Positions 8,383-17,589 of a stretch of 64,000 nucleotides of DNA are shown here, piece by piece. Position numbers and translations under genes: made by a program. The notes beneath the pieces are model-generated. The model worked only from the letters and a program-made list of their open reading frames with translations, was not told where the DNA came from and ran no database searches. Within the stretch, counting starts at the first letter, position 1; each line of letters starts with the position of its first letter. This stretch comes from Flavobacterium sp. TAB 87 (lineage in GTDB: Bacteria; Bacteroidota; Bacteroidia; Flavobacteriales; Flavobacteriaceae), in contig NZ_LLWK01000035.1 in assembly GCF_001529295.1 (NCBI RefSeq), positions 62,001-126,000 on the forward strand, in the 5' to 3' direction.

Positions 8383-9144
8383 ATGAACCGAATAAATCAG
8401 AAATTACAAGAAGATAAAAAAATATTCTCCATTTACTTTACTGCAGGTTATCCTAATGTAAATGACACGGCAAAAATCATTCAAGATTTAGAAAAAAATG
8501 GCGTTGACATGATCGAAATTGGATTGCCCTTTAGCGATCCTCTGGCTGATGGACCAACTATTCAGGCGAGTTCTACTAAAGCACTTAGAGACGGAATGAC
8601 TACCGAAATTTTGTTCAATCAGTTAAAAGACATTCGTAAAAGCGTACAAATTCCGCTTGTAATTATGGGTTATTTTAACCCAATGTTGCAATACGGTATT
8701 GAAGCTTTTTGTGCAAAATGTGCCGAAGTTGGCGTAGATGGTCTTATAATTCCAGATTTACCTGTTGATGTTTATGCTGATCAGTACAAAACAACATTTG
8801 ATAAATACGGCCTTAAAAACATCTCTTTAATCACGCCACAAACATCCGAACAACGAATTCGTTTTATTGACAGCGTTTCTGACGGCTTTATTTATATGGT
8901 TAGTTCGGCCAGCGTTACTGGTTCACAATCGGGTTTTGGAAATGAGCAAGAAGAGTACTTTCAACGCATTGGAGCTATGAATTTAAAAAACCCACAAATA
9001 GTAGGATTCGGAATATCCAATAAAGAAACATTTCAGCAAGCCACTAAATTTGCCAAAGGCGCAATTATAGGGAGTGCTTTTATAAAACATCTAACTGATA
9101 CAGGCACCGAAAAAATTTCAGAATTTGTAAGTGCTATTCGTTAA
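8383..9144 (+). CDS. trpA: Tryptophan synthase alpha subunit
   Basis: TrpA cleaves indole-3-glycerol phosphate to indole, which is channelled to TrpB. It is a TIM barrel with the catalytic Glu45 in MIEIGLPFSDPLADGPT and Asp56 in the same block, matching E. coli Glu49 and Asp60. GYFNPMLQYG, GLIIPDLPVD, LITPQTSEQRI and GFGISNKE follow. I chose ATG 8383 (253 residues), which gives the usual MNRINQKL start. A GTG at 8353 would add ten residues rich in Asn and Lys with no family support. It is followed by the PH-domain gene after 17 nt, so the operon appears to continue past trpA. Confidence 0.95.
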   Translation: MNRINQKLQEDKKIFSIYFTAGYPNVNDTAKIIQDLEKNGVDMIEIGLPFSDPLADGPTIQASSTKALRDGMTTEILFNQLKDIRKSVQIPLVIMGYFNPMLQYGIEAFCAKCAEVGVDGLIIPDLPVDVYADQYKTTFDKYGLKNISLITPQTSEQRIRFIDSVSDGFIYMVSSASVTGSQSGFGNEQEEYFQRIGAMNLKNPQIVGFGISNKETFQQATKFAKGAIIGSAFIKHLTDTGTEKISEFVSAIR

Positions 9145-9161
9145 AATATAAAATTTAAAAA

Positions 9162-9539
9162 ATGGGATTATTTTCAGCTTTATTAGGCAATGCAGGCGCA
9201 GTAAGCCAAGACGAATTGCAAAAAAAATACGGACAGTTATTGACCGACACCGAAACAATTGAGTTGGGTTTTAAACTCATTCGCGATACTTTTATTTTTA
9301 CCAACAAACGATTGATTTTGGTAGACAAACAAGGAATTACAGGAAGTAAGACCGAATATAAATCGATCTCGTACAAGAGTATTTCTCGCTTTAGTATAGA
9401 AACTGCCGGGACATTTGAACTGGATGCCGAACTAAAAATTTGGGTATCGAGCGAATTACAACCTAGCATTCGCAAACAGTTTAATAAATCGGTAAATGTC
9501 TACGAAGTTCAAAAAATATTGGCACATCACGTTTTATAG
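9162..9539 (+). CDS. Bacterial PH-domain protein (YvbH/bPH type)
   Basis: This small 125-residue protein has no signal or membrane segment. The string KLIRDTFIFTNKRLILVDKQGITGSKTEYKSI is typical of bacterial pleckstrin-homology (bPH_1) domains: a beta strand, an FTNKRL turn, and a strand with the GxTGSK turn. The C-terminal helix VNVYEVQKILAHHVL also fits. The function of the family is undefined. The gene is 17 nt after trpA and 15 nt before the tautomerase-like reading frame, so it is probably expressed from the trp promoter as a distal passenger. Confidence 0.82.
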   Translation: MGLFSALLGNAGAVSQDELQKKYGQLLTDTETIELGFKLIRDTFIFTNKRLILVDKQGITGSKTEYKSISYKSISRFSIETAGTFELDAELKIWVSSELQPSIRKQFNKSVNVYEVQKILAHHVL

Positions 9540-9554
9540 ACATCTTCAATTGTA

Positions 9555-9942
9555 ATGGGACAAATAAAAGTATACGGTTTACGTTCAAACTTACATCCGA
9601 TACGAGAAAAAGTATCGGAGATTATTCACGAATGTATGGTTTTAGCTTTTTCTTATCCTAAGGAAAAGAAAGCCCATCGTTTTATTTACATAGACGATGA
9701 TAGCTATTTTTATTTTTCGGAAAGAACTCCAAAACACATCCTCATAGAAATGCTTGTTTTTGAGGAGAAGCATTGTAGCCAAAAAAAAGTTATACCAGTT
9801 CTTAGTTGAGTGCTTTCAAGAAGAGTTGCAAATTAACCCAATTGATCTTGAAATTACACTTATAGAAACGCCACTGCACAATTGGGGAATAAGAGGTAAA
9901 AGTGGAGATTATCTGCAGTTAAATTATTCCATCTCGGCTTAA
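9555..9942 (+). pseudogene. Tautomerase-family gene split by a frameshift
   Basis: Two overlapping frames together make one tautomerase-family protein of about 129 residues. The first (9555-9809) gives GQIKVYGLRSNLHPIREKV, then AHRFIYIDDDSYFYFSERT and ILIEMLVFE. The second, +1 relative, continues from about 9763 with RRSIVAKKKLYQFLVECF, then LEITLIETPLHNWGIRG and DYLQLNY to 9942. The family consensus at the junction is F-E-G-R-S, and the sequence TTTGAGGAGAAGC lacks two bases of the Gly codon. After the shift the first frame runs into unrelated residues. The residue after Met1 is Gly, not the catalytic Pro1. It is most likely an inactivated gene. A sequencing error or recoding cannot be excluded. 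Confidence 0.75.
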
Positions 9943-9963
9943 CTATTTTTAACCATACTATAC

Positions 9964-10002
9964 AACCGCGAATTTTCATTTATTGAATTTTCGCGGTTTT
10001 TT
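9964..10002 (+). terminator. Terminator closing the trp operon
   Basis: AACCGCGAA (9964-9972) pairs with TTCGCGGTT (9990-9998), followed by T residues. It is the first strong terminator after the attenuator, so the transcript could span 1672 to about 10000. Confidence 0.8.
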
Positions 10003-10074
10003 GATGTTTTAATTTCAATAAAAAGAAAGACTATTCTTGCTTAATTATGTTAAAAATAAGTTAAAAATAAAATC

Positions 10075-10110
10075 AAACAACTGTTTAATTTAAACAAGCG
10101 TTTAATTTTG
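10075..10110 (+). promoter_or_regulatory. TetR-type operator overlapping an autoregulated promoter
   Basis: Two AAAC-N4-GTTT palindromes occur in tandem: AAAC 10075-10078 with GTTT 10083-10086, and AAAC 10092-10095 with GTTT 10100-10103. The 13-mer between them, GTTTAATTTAAAC (10083-10095), is itself a perfect palindrome about a central T. The -7 box TAATTTTG (10103-10110) overlaps the last T of the array. The regulator starts at 10128, so its binding here would repress its own efflux operon. Confidence 0.65.
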
Positions 10111-10127
10111 CAGTCAATCTCAACGAT

Positions 10128-10760
10128 ATGATTGTACTACCAGAACTAAACGAAAAGAAAATCAAAATTCTTGATGAGGCAGAAAAACTTTTCGCCGAAA
10201 AAGGATACGAAGGAACTTCCATTCGAGACATTTCGAAGGAAGCCAAAATAAACGTGGCTATGGTGTCGTATTATTTTGGTTCTAAAGAACGTTTGCTAGA
10301 GTCTTTGATCTTATATAAAATTTCTGATTTAAAAAATCAGTTGGAAAATTTATCAAAAGAAAACCTACAACCTATTGAAAAAGTTAATAAATTAATCGAA
10401 CTTTACATAGCCCGAATCAACTGTAACAGAGGCATTTTCAGGATTATGCACTTCGAAATGACGTCGAAAAAGAATAACAAGCGCTTAAAAATATTTGCAG
10501 AAATTAAGAGAGAAAACTTAGCATCTGTCGATCAGATTATTAAGGAAGGCCAAGAAAAAGGAGTTTTTAGAAAAGATATTATCATTCCCTTACTGACTAC
10601 GACAATTGTAGGAACTTTTTTTCAATTTCATATGAATAAACTTTTTTATCAAGAATTATTTAACCTACACAATGAATCCGATTACAATCAGTATATCAAA
10701 AACAGTTTAACAAAACACATTCAACAAACCATAAAAGCACTTCTTGTATATGAAAATTAA
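10128..10760 (+). CDS. TetR/AcrR-family transcriptional regulator
   Basis: A 210-residue repressor with an N-terminal helix-turn-helix: KKIKILDEAEKLFAEKGYEGTSIRDISKEAKINVAMVSYYFGSKERLLE (about residues 9-57), the standard TetR_N signature with YYFGSKE at the recognition helix end. The C-terminal half is an all-helical ligand domain of the AcrR kind and is not specific enough to predict an inducer. Its stop overlaps the start of the TolC-like gene by 11 nt, which marks it as the first gene of an efflux operon. Autoregulation is suggested by the operator at 10075-10103. Confidence 0.92.
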   Translation: MIVLPELNEKKIKILDEAEKLFAEKGYEGTSIRDISKEAKINVAMVSYYFGSKERLLESLILYKISDLKNQLENLSKENLQPIEKVNKLIELYIARINCNRGIFRIMHFEMTSKKNNKRLKIFAEIKRENLASVDQIIKEGQEKGVFRKDIIIPLLTTTIVGTFFQFHMNKLFYQELFNLHNESDYNQYIKNSLTKHIQQTIKALLVYEN

Positions 10761-12084
10761 TCCATTACTGCTCTTCAGTATTTTTCTTGCAGGGTTAACA
10801 TCTGCTGCTGCTCAAGAAAAGACAAGTTTATCATTGGAAGAAGCCGTTCAAATTGCATGGAAAAAAAGTAACGAATCTGCTTTAGCAACTGCAAAAGTAA
10901 ACTCCAAACAATACGAACTACAAACGGTAAAGAACAAGCAATATCCTGATGTAAAATTATCTTCACAGTACCAATATCTACCAACAGGAAATATTACCAT
11001 TTTACTTCCACAAGATCCTAATGCTCCCGGATCGGCTCAGCCTCCAGCTGTAAATCAAATCTTTTTTGCACAAACTGCAGTTTCTATGCCGATATTTTCG
11101 GGATTTAAAATTCAGCGTAGTATCAATTTGTACTCCACTTTATATGAAGCAGAAAGTGCTACAGCATTAAAAACGAAGGAAGACATAGCCTTGCGCGTCG
11201 TAAAATATTATACCAATTTATACAAAGCACAAAAAACAGTAGAACTTTTAGGAGAGAATCAAAAAAGTGCACAACAACGTGTTAACGATTTTGTTGAATT
11301 GGAAAGTAACGGAATCATTCCTAAAAATGATTTACTAAAAGCGCAGTTGCAAGTATCAAAAATTCAACTGTCTGTTGATGAAGCCAAAAACAATCAGAAC
11401 ATTGTAAATTATTATTTGGTAACCTTATTAAAAATGGACCCAAATACTAAAATTACGATTACAGAAAGCGACTTGAGCAAATTTGAACCTCGTATTTTAC
11501 AATCGGATACCGATCTAGCGTTAAGCAACAGAAAAGATCTAGAAGCGCTTCGCCTACAAGGAAAAGCGAGCGAAGAGAACGTTAAAATTGCCAAGAGCAA
11601 TTATTATCCTTCGATAGCAATTATTGGCGGTTATGCCCTAATCGATATTAAAAATGCATTGGAAGCAACTAATTTGACCAATGTTGGTGTTGGACTTTCT
11701 TATGACTTATCCGGGTTAATAAAAAACAGCACTACTGTTAAAATGGCTCAAAGCAAAGCAGACGAAGCCAAGCACTCTGAAGAAATTCTAATCGATTATA
11801 TCAAAGTGCAAGTACAACAAGCTGCAGAAGAGTACGACTTGGCTGTCAATCAAGATGTTGTTTACGAACAAGCATTAGCGCAAGCTTCTGAAAATTATCG
11901 AATAGTAAAAGATAAATATGATAATGATTTATCAGATACGAACGATTTACTTGAAGCCGACGTGGATCAATTAAGTGCGCAAATCAACAAAGCGGTATCA
12001 AAAGCCAATATAATTCAGAAATATTACGAATTACTTTCGGCTACAGGACAAATTTCTCAATCTTTCAATCTTTCAAAAATATAA
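10750..12084 (+). CDS. TolC-family outer membrane efflux protein
   Basis: The start chosen is ATG 10750 (444 residues), inside the end of the TetR gene. A TTG two codons upstream is less likely. A signal peptide of about 21 residues ends ...LTSAAAQ. The mature protein shows duplicated long helices typical of TolC: LSLEEAVQIAWKKSNESAL and later LALSNRKDLEALRLQGKASEENVKIAKSNYYPSIAIIGGY, then DEAKHSEEILIDYIKVQVQQAAEEYDLA. It forms the outer membrane duct for the pump encoded by the next two genes. Confidence 0.9.
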   Translation: MKINPLLLFSIFLAGLTSAAAQEKTSLSLEEAVQIAWKKSNESALATAKVNSKQYELQTVKNKQYPDVKLSSQYQYLPTGNITILLPQDPNAPGSAQPPAVNQIFFAQTAVSMPIFSGFKIQRSINLYSTLYEAESATALKTKEDIALRVVKYYTNLYKAQKTVELLGENQKSAQQRVNDFVELESNGIIPKNDLLKAQLQVSKIQLSVDEAKNNQNIVNYYLVTLLKMDPNTKITITESDLSKFEPRILQSDTDLALSNRKDLEALRLQGKASEENVKIAKSNYYPSIAIIGGYALIDIKNALEATNLTNVGVGLSYDLSGLIKNSTTVKMAQSKADEAKHSEEILIDYIKVQVQQAAEEYDLAVNQDVVYEQALAQASENYRIVKDKYDNDLSDTNDLLEADVDQLSAQINKAVSKANIIQKYYELLSATGQISQSFNLSKI

Positions 12085-12095
12085 TCATAACTATC

Positions 12096-13175
12096 ATGGA
12101 AAAGAAAAAATCAAATACCAAATTTATAATAATATTAGTTCTCTTGGTAGTTATAGGTGGAGGATACGGAACATACAAATACATGCACTCGTTAGGTCAT
12201 GAAGAAACCGATGATGCACAAATTGAGAAAAACATGAACCCAATTATTCCGAGAGTCCCGGGATATATTAGCAAAGTGTATGTAAAAGACAACCAATTTG
12301 TAAAAACTGGCGATACCTTATTCTCTATTGATAAAAGAGATTATCAGTTAAAAATTGAAGATGCAAAAGCAGCTTTATTGGGAGCTGAAGGACAATATGC
12401 TGCCGCAAAAGCTGATATTGGAAGTGCTTATGCAAGCGTATCTGTATCTGATGCTAATATGAAGTCGGCTAGTGGAAACATTGAAACTGCAAAGATACGA
12501 TTGACTCAAATTACAAATGACTACAACCGTTACAGTAATTTGTACAAAAATCACACAATCACCAAGCAGCAATATGAAAAAGCTTTGACAGCTAAACAAG
12601 AAGCTGAAAGTCAAATTCGCAATTTAGAGGCGCAACAAAAAGCAAGTTCTTTTCAGAAAAATGCAATTGAAGCAAAGTCTAAAGCATCGGACAAACAGAC
12701 TGAAGTGGCTGCTGCAAATATTGAAAGAGCCAAAACAATGTTGGAAGTTGCCGAATTAAATTTAACGTATACCGTAGTTACTGCTGCTATCGATGGTCAA
12801 CTTTCAAAAGTAGATATTCAGCCAGGACAGCTAGTACAACCAGGACAATCGTTGTTCTACATTATTAATAATGCCGAAGCTTGGGTTGTGGCTAATTTTA
12901 AAGAAACACAATTAAATAAAATGATTGTAGGTCAAAAAGTGACGATTAAAGTAGATGCGTATCCTGGTTATGAATTTAAAGGGACAGTGGGATCATTTTC
13001 TCCAGCTACTGGATCTCGATTTTCATTATTACCACCAGACAATGCGACAGGTAACTTTGTAAAAACGATTCAGCGTTTACCCGTTCGCATCACATTAGAC
13101 GAATCGAATGATCCTGAAAAAATTAAATTACTTCGTTCAGGAATGAATGTTGACGTAGATGTACATTTAAAATAA
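12096..13175 (+). CDS. HlyD/EmrA-type membrane fusion protein
   Basis: This 359-residue periplasmic adaptor has one N-terminal membrane anchor (about residues 8-27). The motif ETDDAQIEKNMNPIIPRVPGYISKVYVKDNQFVKTGDTL follows, which is the lipoyl-like first half typical of EmrA/HlyD. A long coiled coil covers residues about 95-220. Then comes NLTYTVVTAAIDGQLSKVDIQPGQLVQPGQSL (second lipoyl half) and a beta-barrel containing VVANFKETQLNKMIVGQKV. It bridges the MFS pump and the TolC-like duct. The gap to the upstream TolC-like gene is 11 nt. Confidence 0.93.
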   Translation: MEKKKSNTKFIIILVLLVVIGGGYGTYKYMHSLGHEETDDAQIEKNMNPIIPRVPGYISKVYVKDNQFVKTGDTLFSIDKRDYQLKIEDAKAALLGAEGQYAAAKADIGSAYASVSVSDANMKSASGNIETAKIRLTQITNDYNRYSNLYKNHTITKQQYEKALTAKQEAESQIRNLEAQQKASSFQKNAIEAKSKASDKQTEVAAANIERAKTMLEVAELNLTYTVVTAAIDGQLSKVDIQPGQLVQPGQSLFYIINNAEAWVVANFKETQLNKMIVGQKVTIKVDAYPGYEFKGTVGSFSPATGSRFSLLPPDNATGNFVKTIQRLPVRITLDESNDPEKIKLLRSGMNVDVDVHLK

Positions 13176-13235
13176 ATTTTAATCGCTGGCTGCTATCAAA
13201 ACTGGTAGTAGGCAGTGTCACAATACTATCAAAAG

Positions 13236-14819
13236 ATGGCGCAAACGGGACAAGATGATTTAGTAGAATATGGTTTTAGACGGGTTATTATAACCATTAC
13301 TGCCGTACTCTGTGCCTTATTAGAAATTGTCGATACAACAATTGTGAATGTTGCATTAAATGATATGCGTGGGAGCCTTGGCGCTACACTTACAGATGTT
13401 GCGTGGGTTATTACTGCTTATGCAATTGCTAACGTAATTGTAATTCCGATGACCAGTTGGCTTTCCCAGCAATTTGGACGACGTAATTATTTTGCTGTTT
13501 CGATTGTCATCTTTACAGTTTCCTCGTTTTTATGCGGAAACGCGACCAATATTTGGGAACTAGTAGCCTTTAGATTCGTGCAAGGTCTAGGAGGTGGAGC
13601 ACTTTTAGTTACGGCACAAACCATCATCACCGAAAGTTATCCCGTTGCAAAACGTGGAATGGCACAAGCAATTTACGGAATGGGTGTGATTGTTGGACCA
13701 ACACTTGGACCACCTTTAGGAGGCTATTTGGTTGATAATTATAGTTGGCCTTATATATTTTATATTAATATTCCCTTGGGAATTATCGCTACGTTACTGA
13801 CGCTTTCTTTTGTGAAAAGTCCGAAATACGGTGGAAAATTAAAAGCCAGCCAAGTCGATTGGTGGGGAATTGTATTTCTCGCTACTTTTATTGGTTCGCT
13901 TCAATTTATATTAGAACACGGGCAACAAGACGACTGGTTTAATGACGGTTTAATTGTAACCTTGACGGTAACAACTGTTTTTGGTTTACTCTTTTTCATT
14001 TGGCGAGAACTCACCTTTGAGCATCCTATTGTCAATTTACGAGTATTGAAAGATACCAATCTACGAGTCGGAACAATTTTAACCTTTATTTTAGGTTTCG
14101 GACTGTATGGCTCTACTTTTATAATTCCGATTTATACGCAATCTGTTTTGGGATGGACTGCTTTTCAAGCTGGAATGTTCTTGATACCAAGTTCACTAAC
14201 CACAGCGTTCATGATGCCCATTATTGGAAAAATGATTCAGAAGGGATTGCCGCAATCGTACATGATTGCAGCTGGTTTCTTAACGTTCTTTTTCTTTTCA
14301 TTTATTATGCGCAACGTGTTAACAGGTGATACAGGAACTGAACACATGTTTTGGCCGTTAATTATGAGAGGTTTGGGTCTTGGATTGTTATTTGTACCAA
14401 TAACCACATTATCACTCTCTACACTATCAGGAAAAAGTATTGGTGAAGGTGCGGCATTTACAGGAATGACACGTCAATTAGGAGGTTCTTTTGGTATTGC
14501 TTTAATAACAACATTTATTACCCGCCAAACACAGACACATCGCGTTGATTTAGTTGCCAACTTAGATCCCACCAATTTCAACGTGCAGCAAACTATTCAG
14601 CAATTGCAAATGGGTTTCATGTCTAAAGGGTTTTCGATAAACGAATCACTTGCCAAAGCCTATCAAGTATTAGATCATAAAGTCACGACGCAAGCGACAA
14701 TCTTGTCATTTCAAGATATATTCTGGTATTTAGCGATCTTATTTTTAGTATGTATTCCTTTTATGTTTTTAATTAAAAAAGGAAAAAATACCATTGATCC
14801 CGCTGATGCCATGCACTAA
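13236..14819 (+). CDS. DHA2-family MFS multidrug transporter (EmrB-like)
   Basis: The start is placed at ATG 13236 (527 residues), giving MAQTGQDDLVEYG. An in-frame GTG at 13215 would add seven residues. It is a 14-helix major facilitator pump. Diagnostic are LEIVDTTIVNVAL in helix 1 (the D1 motif of drug:H+ antiporters), SWLSQQFGRRNYF (motif A loop), RFVQGLGGGALL (motif B), and GPTLGPPLGGYLVDNYSWPYIFYINIP (antiporter motif C and following turn). With the preceding adaptor and TolC-like protein it should make a tripartite EmrAB-TolC-type pump exporting hydrophobic compounds. The substrate is unknown. Confidence 0.93.
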   Translation: MAQTGQDDLVEYGFRRVIITITAVLCALLEIVDTTIVNVALNDMRGSLGATLTDVAWVITAYAIANVIVIPMTSWLSQQFGRRNYFAVSIVIFTVSSFLCGNATNIWELVAFRFVQGLGGGALLVTAQTIITESYPVAKRGMAQAIYGMGVIVGPTLGPPLGGYLVDNYSWPYIFYINIPLGIIATLLTLSFVKSPKYGGKLKASQVDWWGIVFLATFIGSLQFILEHGQQDDWFNDGLIVTLTVTTVFGLLFFIWRELTFEHPIVNLRVLKDTNLRVGTILTFILGFGLYGSTFIIPIYTQSVLGWTAFQAGMFLIPSSLTTAFMMPIIGKMIQKGLPQSYMIAAGFLTFFFFSFIMRNVLTGDTGTEHMFWPLIMRGLGLGLLFVPITTLSLSTLSGKSIGEGAAFTGMTRQLGGSFGIALITTFITRQTQTHRVDLVANLDPTNFNVQQTIQQLQMGFMSKGFSINESLAKAYQVLDHKVTTQATILSFQDIFWYLAILFLVCIPFMFLIKKGKNTIDPADAMH

Positions 14820-14840
14820 ATAATAATATAGTTAAACAAA

Positions 14841-14882
14841 AAATCCGAATTCATTAAAAGTATGAATTCGGATTTTTTTTAT
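14841..14882 (+). terminator. Terminator of the efflux operon
   Basis: AAATCCGAATTCAT (14841-14854) pairs perfectly with 14862-14875 across a 7-nt loop and is followed by a T run. The A run before it could also allow some function on the opposite strand. Confidence 0.9.
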
Positions 14883-15001
14883 TCAAATTTAGTCTAGACA
14901 AAGTTGTATCTAAACAATTTAGATGCATGCTAAATTCTATAGTACCTTTATTAAAAACTCTTGAACTTTGAAGATCTGAATCTCTGAACCTTCAAAAAAA
15001 C

Positions 15002-15760
15002 TTATCGCGTAAAAATCAAATGATTGTCTTTGGATAAATTAGCGTCAAATTGATACCCATCATAATTGAAACCTTTCAAATCAGCAACTGTTTCGGCATT
15101 AGTATCAATAATGTAGCGCACCATCATTCCGCGTGCTTTTTTAGCATAAAAGCTAATTATCTTTAATTTACCCTCTTTATAGTCTTTAAAATCTGGTGTA
15201 ATTACAGGCACTTTTAACCGTTTTTCGTCCACGGCCGAAAAATATTCTTTACTCGCTAAATTAACAAATAGCTCGTCTTTTTTTAATTCTTTATTTAAGG
15301 CGTTGGTGACAATTGGTTTCCAAAACTCATGAATATTTTTTGCATCATCAATAGGCAATTTAATTCCCATTTCTAAACGGTATGCTTGCATCAAGTCCAG
15401 TGGCTTTAAAATACCGTACAGGCCGGATAAAATACGAAGTTTATCTTGCAACGCATCTATTTTGTCAACCGGAATCGTGTAAGCATCTAATCCTGTGTAT
15501 ACATCTCCATCAAAAGTATAAATTGCCGGGCGCGCATTTTTAGTAGTAAAAGGGGTTTTCCAATCTTGGTTGCGTTGCCAATTTAAATCAGCCAACTTAT
15601 CTGAAATTGACATCAATTCCGACAAATCTTTTGGAGTTTTAGTTTTTATAACCGCATGCACTTTTTTAGCTTCACTTAATAAAATAGAAGTGGTATGTCG
15701 CGTTGTTGGTAAATCTGATTCGAAATTTAAGGACTTGGCAGGTGATATAACAATTTTCAT
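15002..15760 (-). CDS. yaaA: YaaA-family peroxide stress protein
   Basis: YaaA (252 residues, cytosolic) limits free iron and DNA damage during peroxide stress in E. coli, and the fold binds DNA. Visible family blocks are MKIVISPAKSLNFES at the start, NWQRNQDW, ARPAIYTFDGDVYTGLDA (about residues 75-95), RILSGLYGILKPLDLMQAYRLEMG, and near the end FYAKKARGMMVRYIID and GYQFDANLSKDNHLIFTR. The length equals the family norm. It stands alone on the minus strand, converging on the efflux operon. Confidence 0.93.
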   Translation of the reverse strand: MKIVISPAKSLNFESDLPTTRHTTSILLSEAKKVHAVIKTKTPKDLSELMSISDKLADLNWQRNQDWKTPFTTKNARPAIYTFDGDVYTGLDAYTIPVDKIDALQDKLRILSGLYGILKPLDLMQAYRLEMGIKLPIDDAKNIHEFWKPIVTNALNKELKKDELFVNLASKEYFSAVDEKRLKVPVITPDFKDYKEGKLKIISFYAKKARGMMVRYIIDTNAETVADLKGFNYDGYQFDANLSKDNHLIFTR

Positions 15761-16123
15761 TTGTATACATTTTCGATTTACTCAAAAGTACAAATTACGT
15801 TTAAAAATTCCGCCGATTTGAATTGATTTGTTTGATAGTTCTATCTTAAAAATTGTCGAACGTTACTTAAAAAAAAAATTGATAATTGGCGTGAAGTGGA
15901 ATTAAGCTATATAAACTATCTAAATTCAAAAAACGACTGTTAGAAATTTCTTAAATGTGGAAAAAAACAGCATTCTAATTGTAAAACGAGTTTAGTATGT
16001 TGTAAATTTGCGGTCGGTAATTTTGCATCCAAAGAACTATTTTTTTTTGAAAGAAAACCGATTACAATAGTATAATAATTTTACAATTGTATTGAATTAA
16101 AATCAGAATTTCAAACCAGATAA
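15761..16123. other. Intergenic region with candidate cca promoter
   Basis: This divergent spacer separates yaaA (minus) from cca (plus). Two -7-like boxes face cca: TAAATTTG at 16003-16010 and TAATTTTG at 16018-16025. Neither has a good TTTG at the expected -33 distance. The cca ATG is 98 nt further on. No ORF or RNA gene is evident. Confidence 0.4.
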
Positions 16124-17545
16124 ATGAATTACAAGTCGGCTTTACATCATAAAATTTTCGAAATCATTTCGCAAGCTTCTCAAGAACTTAACCTTTCGAG
16201 TTATGTAATTGGTGGTTTTGTTAGAGATTTACTTTTGCAACGTGATTTTAAAAAAGACATTGATATTGTAGCGGTTGGTAGCGGAATTGAACTGGCTTTG
16301 AAAGTCTCCGATTTACTTCCTAAAAAACCAAAAGTACAGGTTTTTAAAAATTATGGAACCGCAATGCTCCGTTTTGAAGAGACCGATATTGAGTTTGTTG
16401 GGGCCCGAAAAGAATCGTATAATTTTGACAGTCGCAATCCACTTGTAGAAGACGGAACGCTAGAAGACGACCAAAACAGACGCGACTTCACCATTAATGC
16501 TTTGGCTTTATCTTTAAATCCAGACACTTTTGGAGATCTATTAGATCCTTTTGACGGTTTGGCTGATTTGGATAATAAAATTATCAAAACACCATTAACG
16601 CCACACATCACTTATTCTGACGATCCGCTGCGCATGTTGCGTGCGATTCGTTTTGCCAATCAATTGAATTTTGAAATTGAAGCAAATTCTTTAGCGGCAA
16701 TTACCAAAAATGCAAACCGCATCAAAATTATTTCGGGAGAGCGAATTGTTGACGAACTGAATAAAATACTTTCGACACCAAAACCTTCAACTGGTTTTTT
16801 ACTGTTGTTTCAAACGGGACTTTTAGAAATCATTCTTCCAGAATTGACTGCTTTAAATCAAGTCGAAGAAATAGACGGACATACACACAAAAATAATTTT
16901 TATCACACTTTAGAAGTGGTTGATAATATTTGTGCCAATACTGATGATGTTTGGTTGCGTTGGGCGGCTCTATTACACGATATCGGTAAAGCTCCAACCA
17001 AACGCTTTAATAAAAGACAAGGCTGGACATTTCATGGTCATGAATTTTTAGGCGGGAAAATGGTCAAAAAAATATTTGAGCGCTTGCACATGCCTTTGAA
17101 TCAAAAAATGAAATTTGTTCAAAAAATGGTTATTATGAGTTCGCGACCAATTGTTTTGTCACAAGATATGGTAACGGACAGCGCAGTTCGGCGTTTGGTT
17201 TTTGATGCTGGCGAAGATGTAGAAAATTTAATGATTTTATGTGAAGCAGACATCACCACAAAAAACCCTAACAAGTTTAAAAAATACCACAAGAATTTTG
17301 AAGTTGTTCGAAACAAATTGGTTGAGGTAGAAGAGCGCGATCATGTTCGTAATTTTCAGCCACCAATTTCGGGCGAAGAAATAATGGAAATCTATAATTT
17401 GGAACCTTCCCGTGAAATCGGATTGATTAAAGAAGCCATAAAAGAAGCTATTTTGGAAGGTGAAATTCCAAATGAATATGATGCTGCCTATGCCTTTATG
17501 CAAAAAAAAGCAGCAAAATTAGGATTAAAGCAAGAATTAAAGTAG
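16124..17545 (+). CDS. cca: CCA tRNA nucleotidyltransferase with HD domain
   Basis: This 473-residue enzyme of the class II poly(A) polymerase/tRNA nucleotidyltransferase family adds or repairs the 3' CCA of tRNAs. The nucleotidyltransferase head has [26 protein letters not shown], with catalytic aspartates in [16 protein letters not shown] and [20 protein letters not shown] (motifs B/C and the neck) follow. A C-terminal HD domain contains HTLEVVDN and [14 protein letters not shown]. The HD may give phosphatase or 2',3'-cyclic phosphodiesterase activity as in E. coli. Whether this protein adds CC, A or CCA cannot be read. Only one copy is seen, so CCA is assumed. Confidence 0.92.
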   Translation: MNYKSALHHKIFEIISQASQELNLSSYVIGGFVRDLLLQRDFKKDIDIVAVGSGIELALKVSDLLPKKPKVQVFKNYGTAMLRFEETDIEFVGARKESYNFDSRNPLVEDGTLEDDQNRRDFTINALALSLNPDTFGDLLDPFDGLADLDNKIIKTPLTPHITYSDDPLRMLRAIRFANQLNFEIEANSLAAITKNANRIKIISGERIVDELNKILSTPKPSTGFLLLFQTGLLEIILPELTALNQVEEIDGHTHKNNFYHTLEVVDNICANTDDVWLRWAALLHDIGKAPTKRFNKRQGWTFHGHEFLGGKMVKKIFERLHMPLNQKMKFVQKMVIMSSRPIVLSQDMVTDSAVRRLVFDAGEDVENLMILCEADITTKNPNKFKKYHKNFEVVRNKLVEVEERDHVRNFQPPISGEEIMEIYNLEPSREIGLIKEAIKEAILEGEIPNEYDAAYAFMQKKAAKLGLKQELK

Positions 17546-17589
17546 TGTAAAAACTTAATACCGCGTTTAAATTGAATCCAACTTATCAA

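Noticed and set aside
9756..9772. Programmed ribosomal frameshift in the tautomerase-like gene
   Set aside because: There is no slippery heptamer in the right phase and no downstream pseudoknot by eye. Indel decay is simpler.
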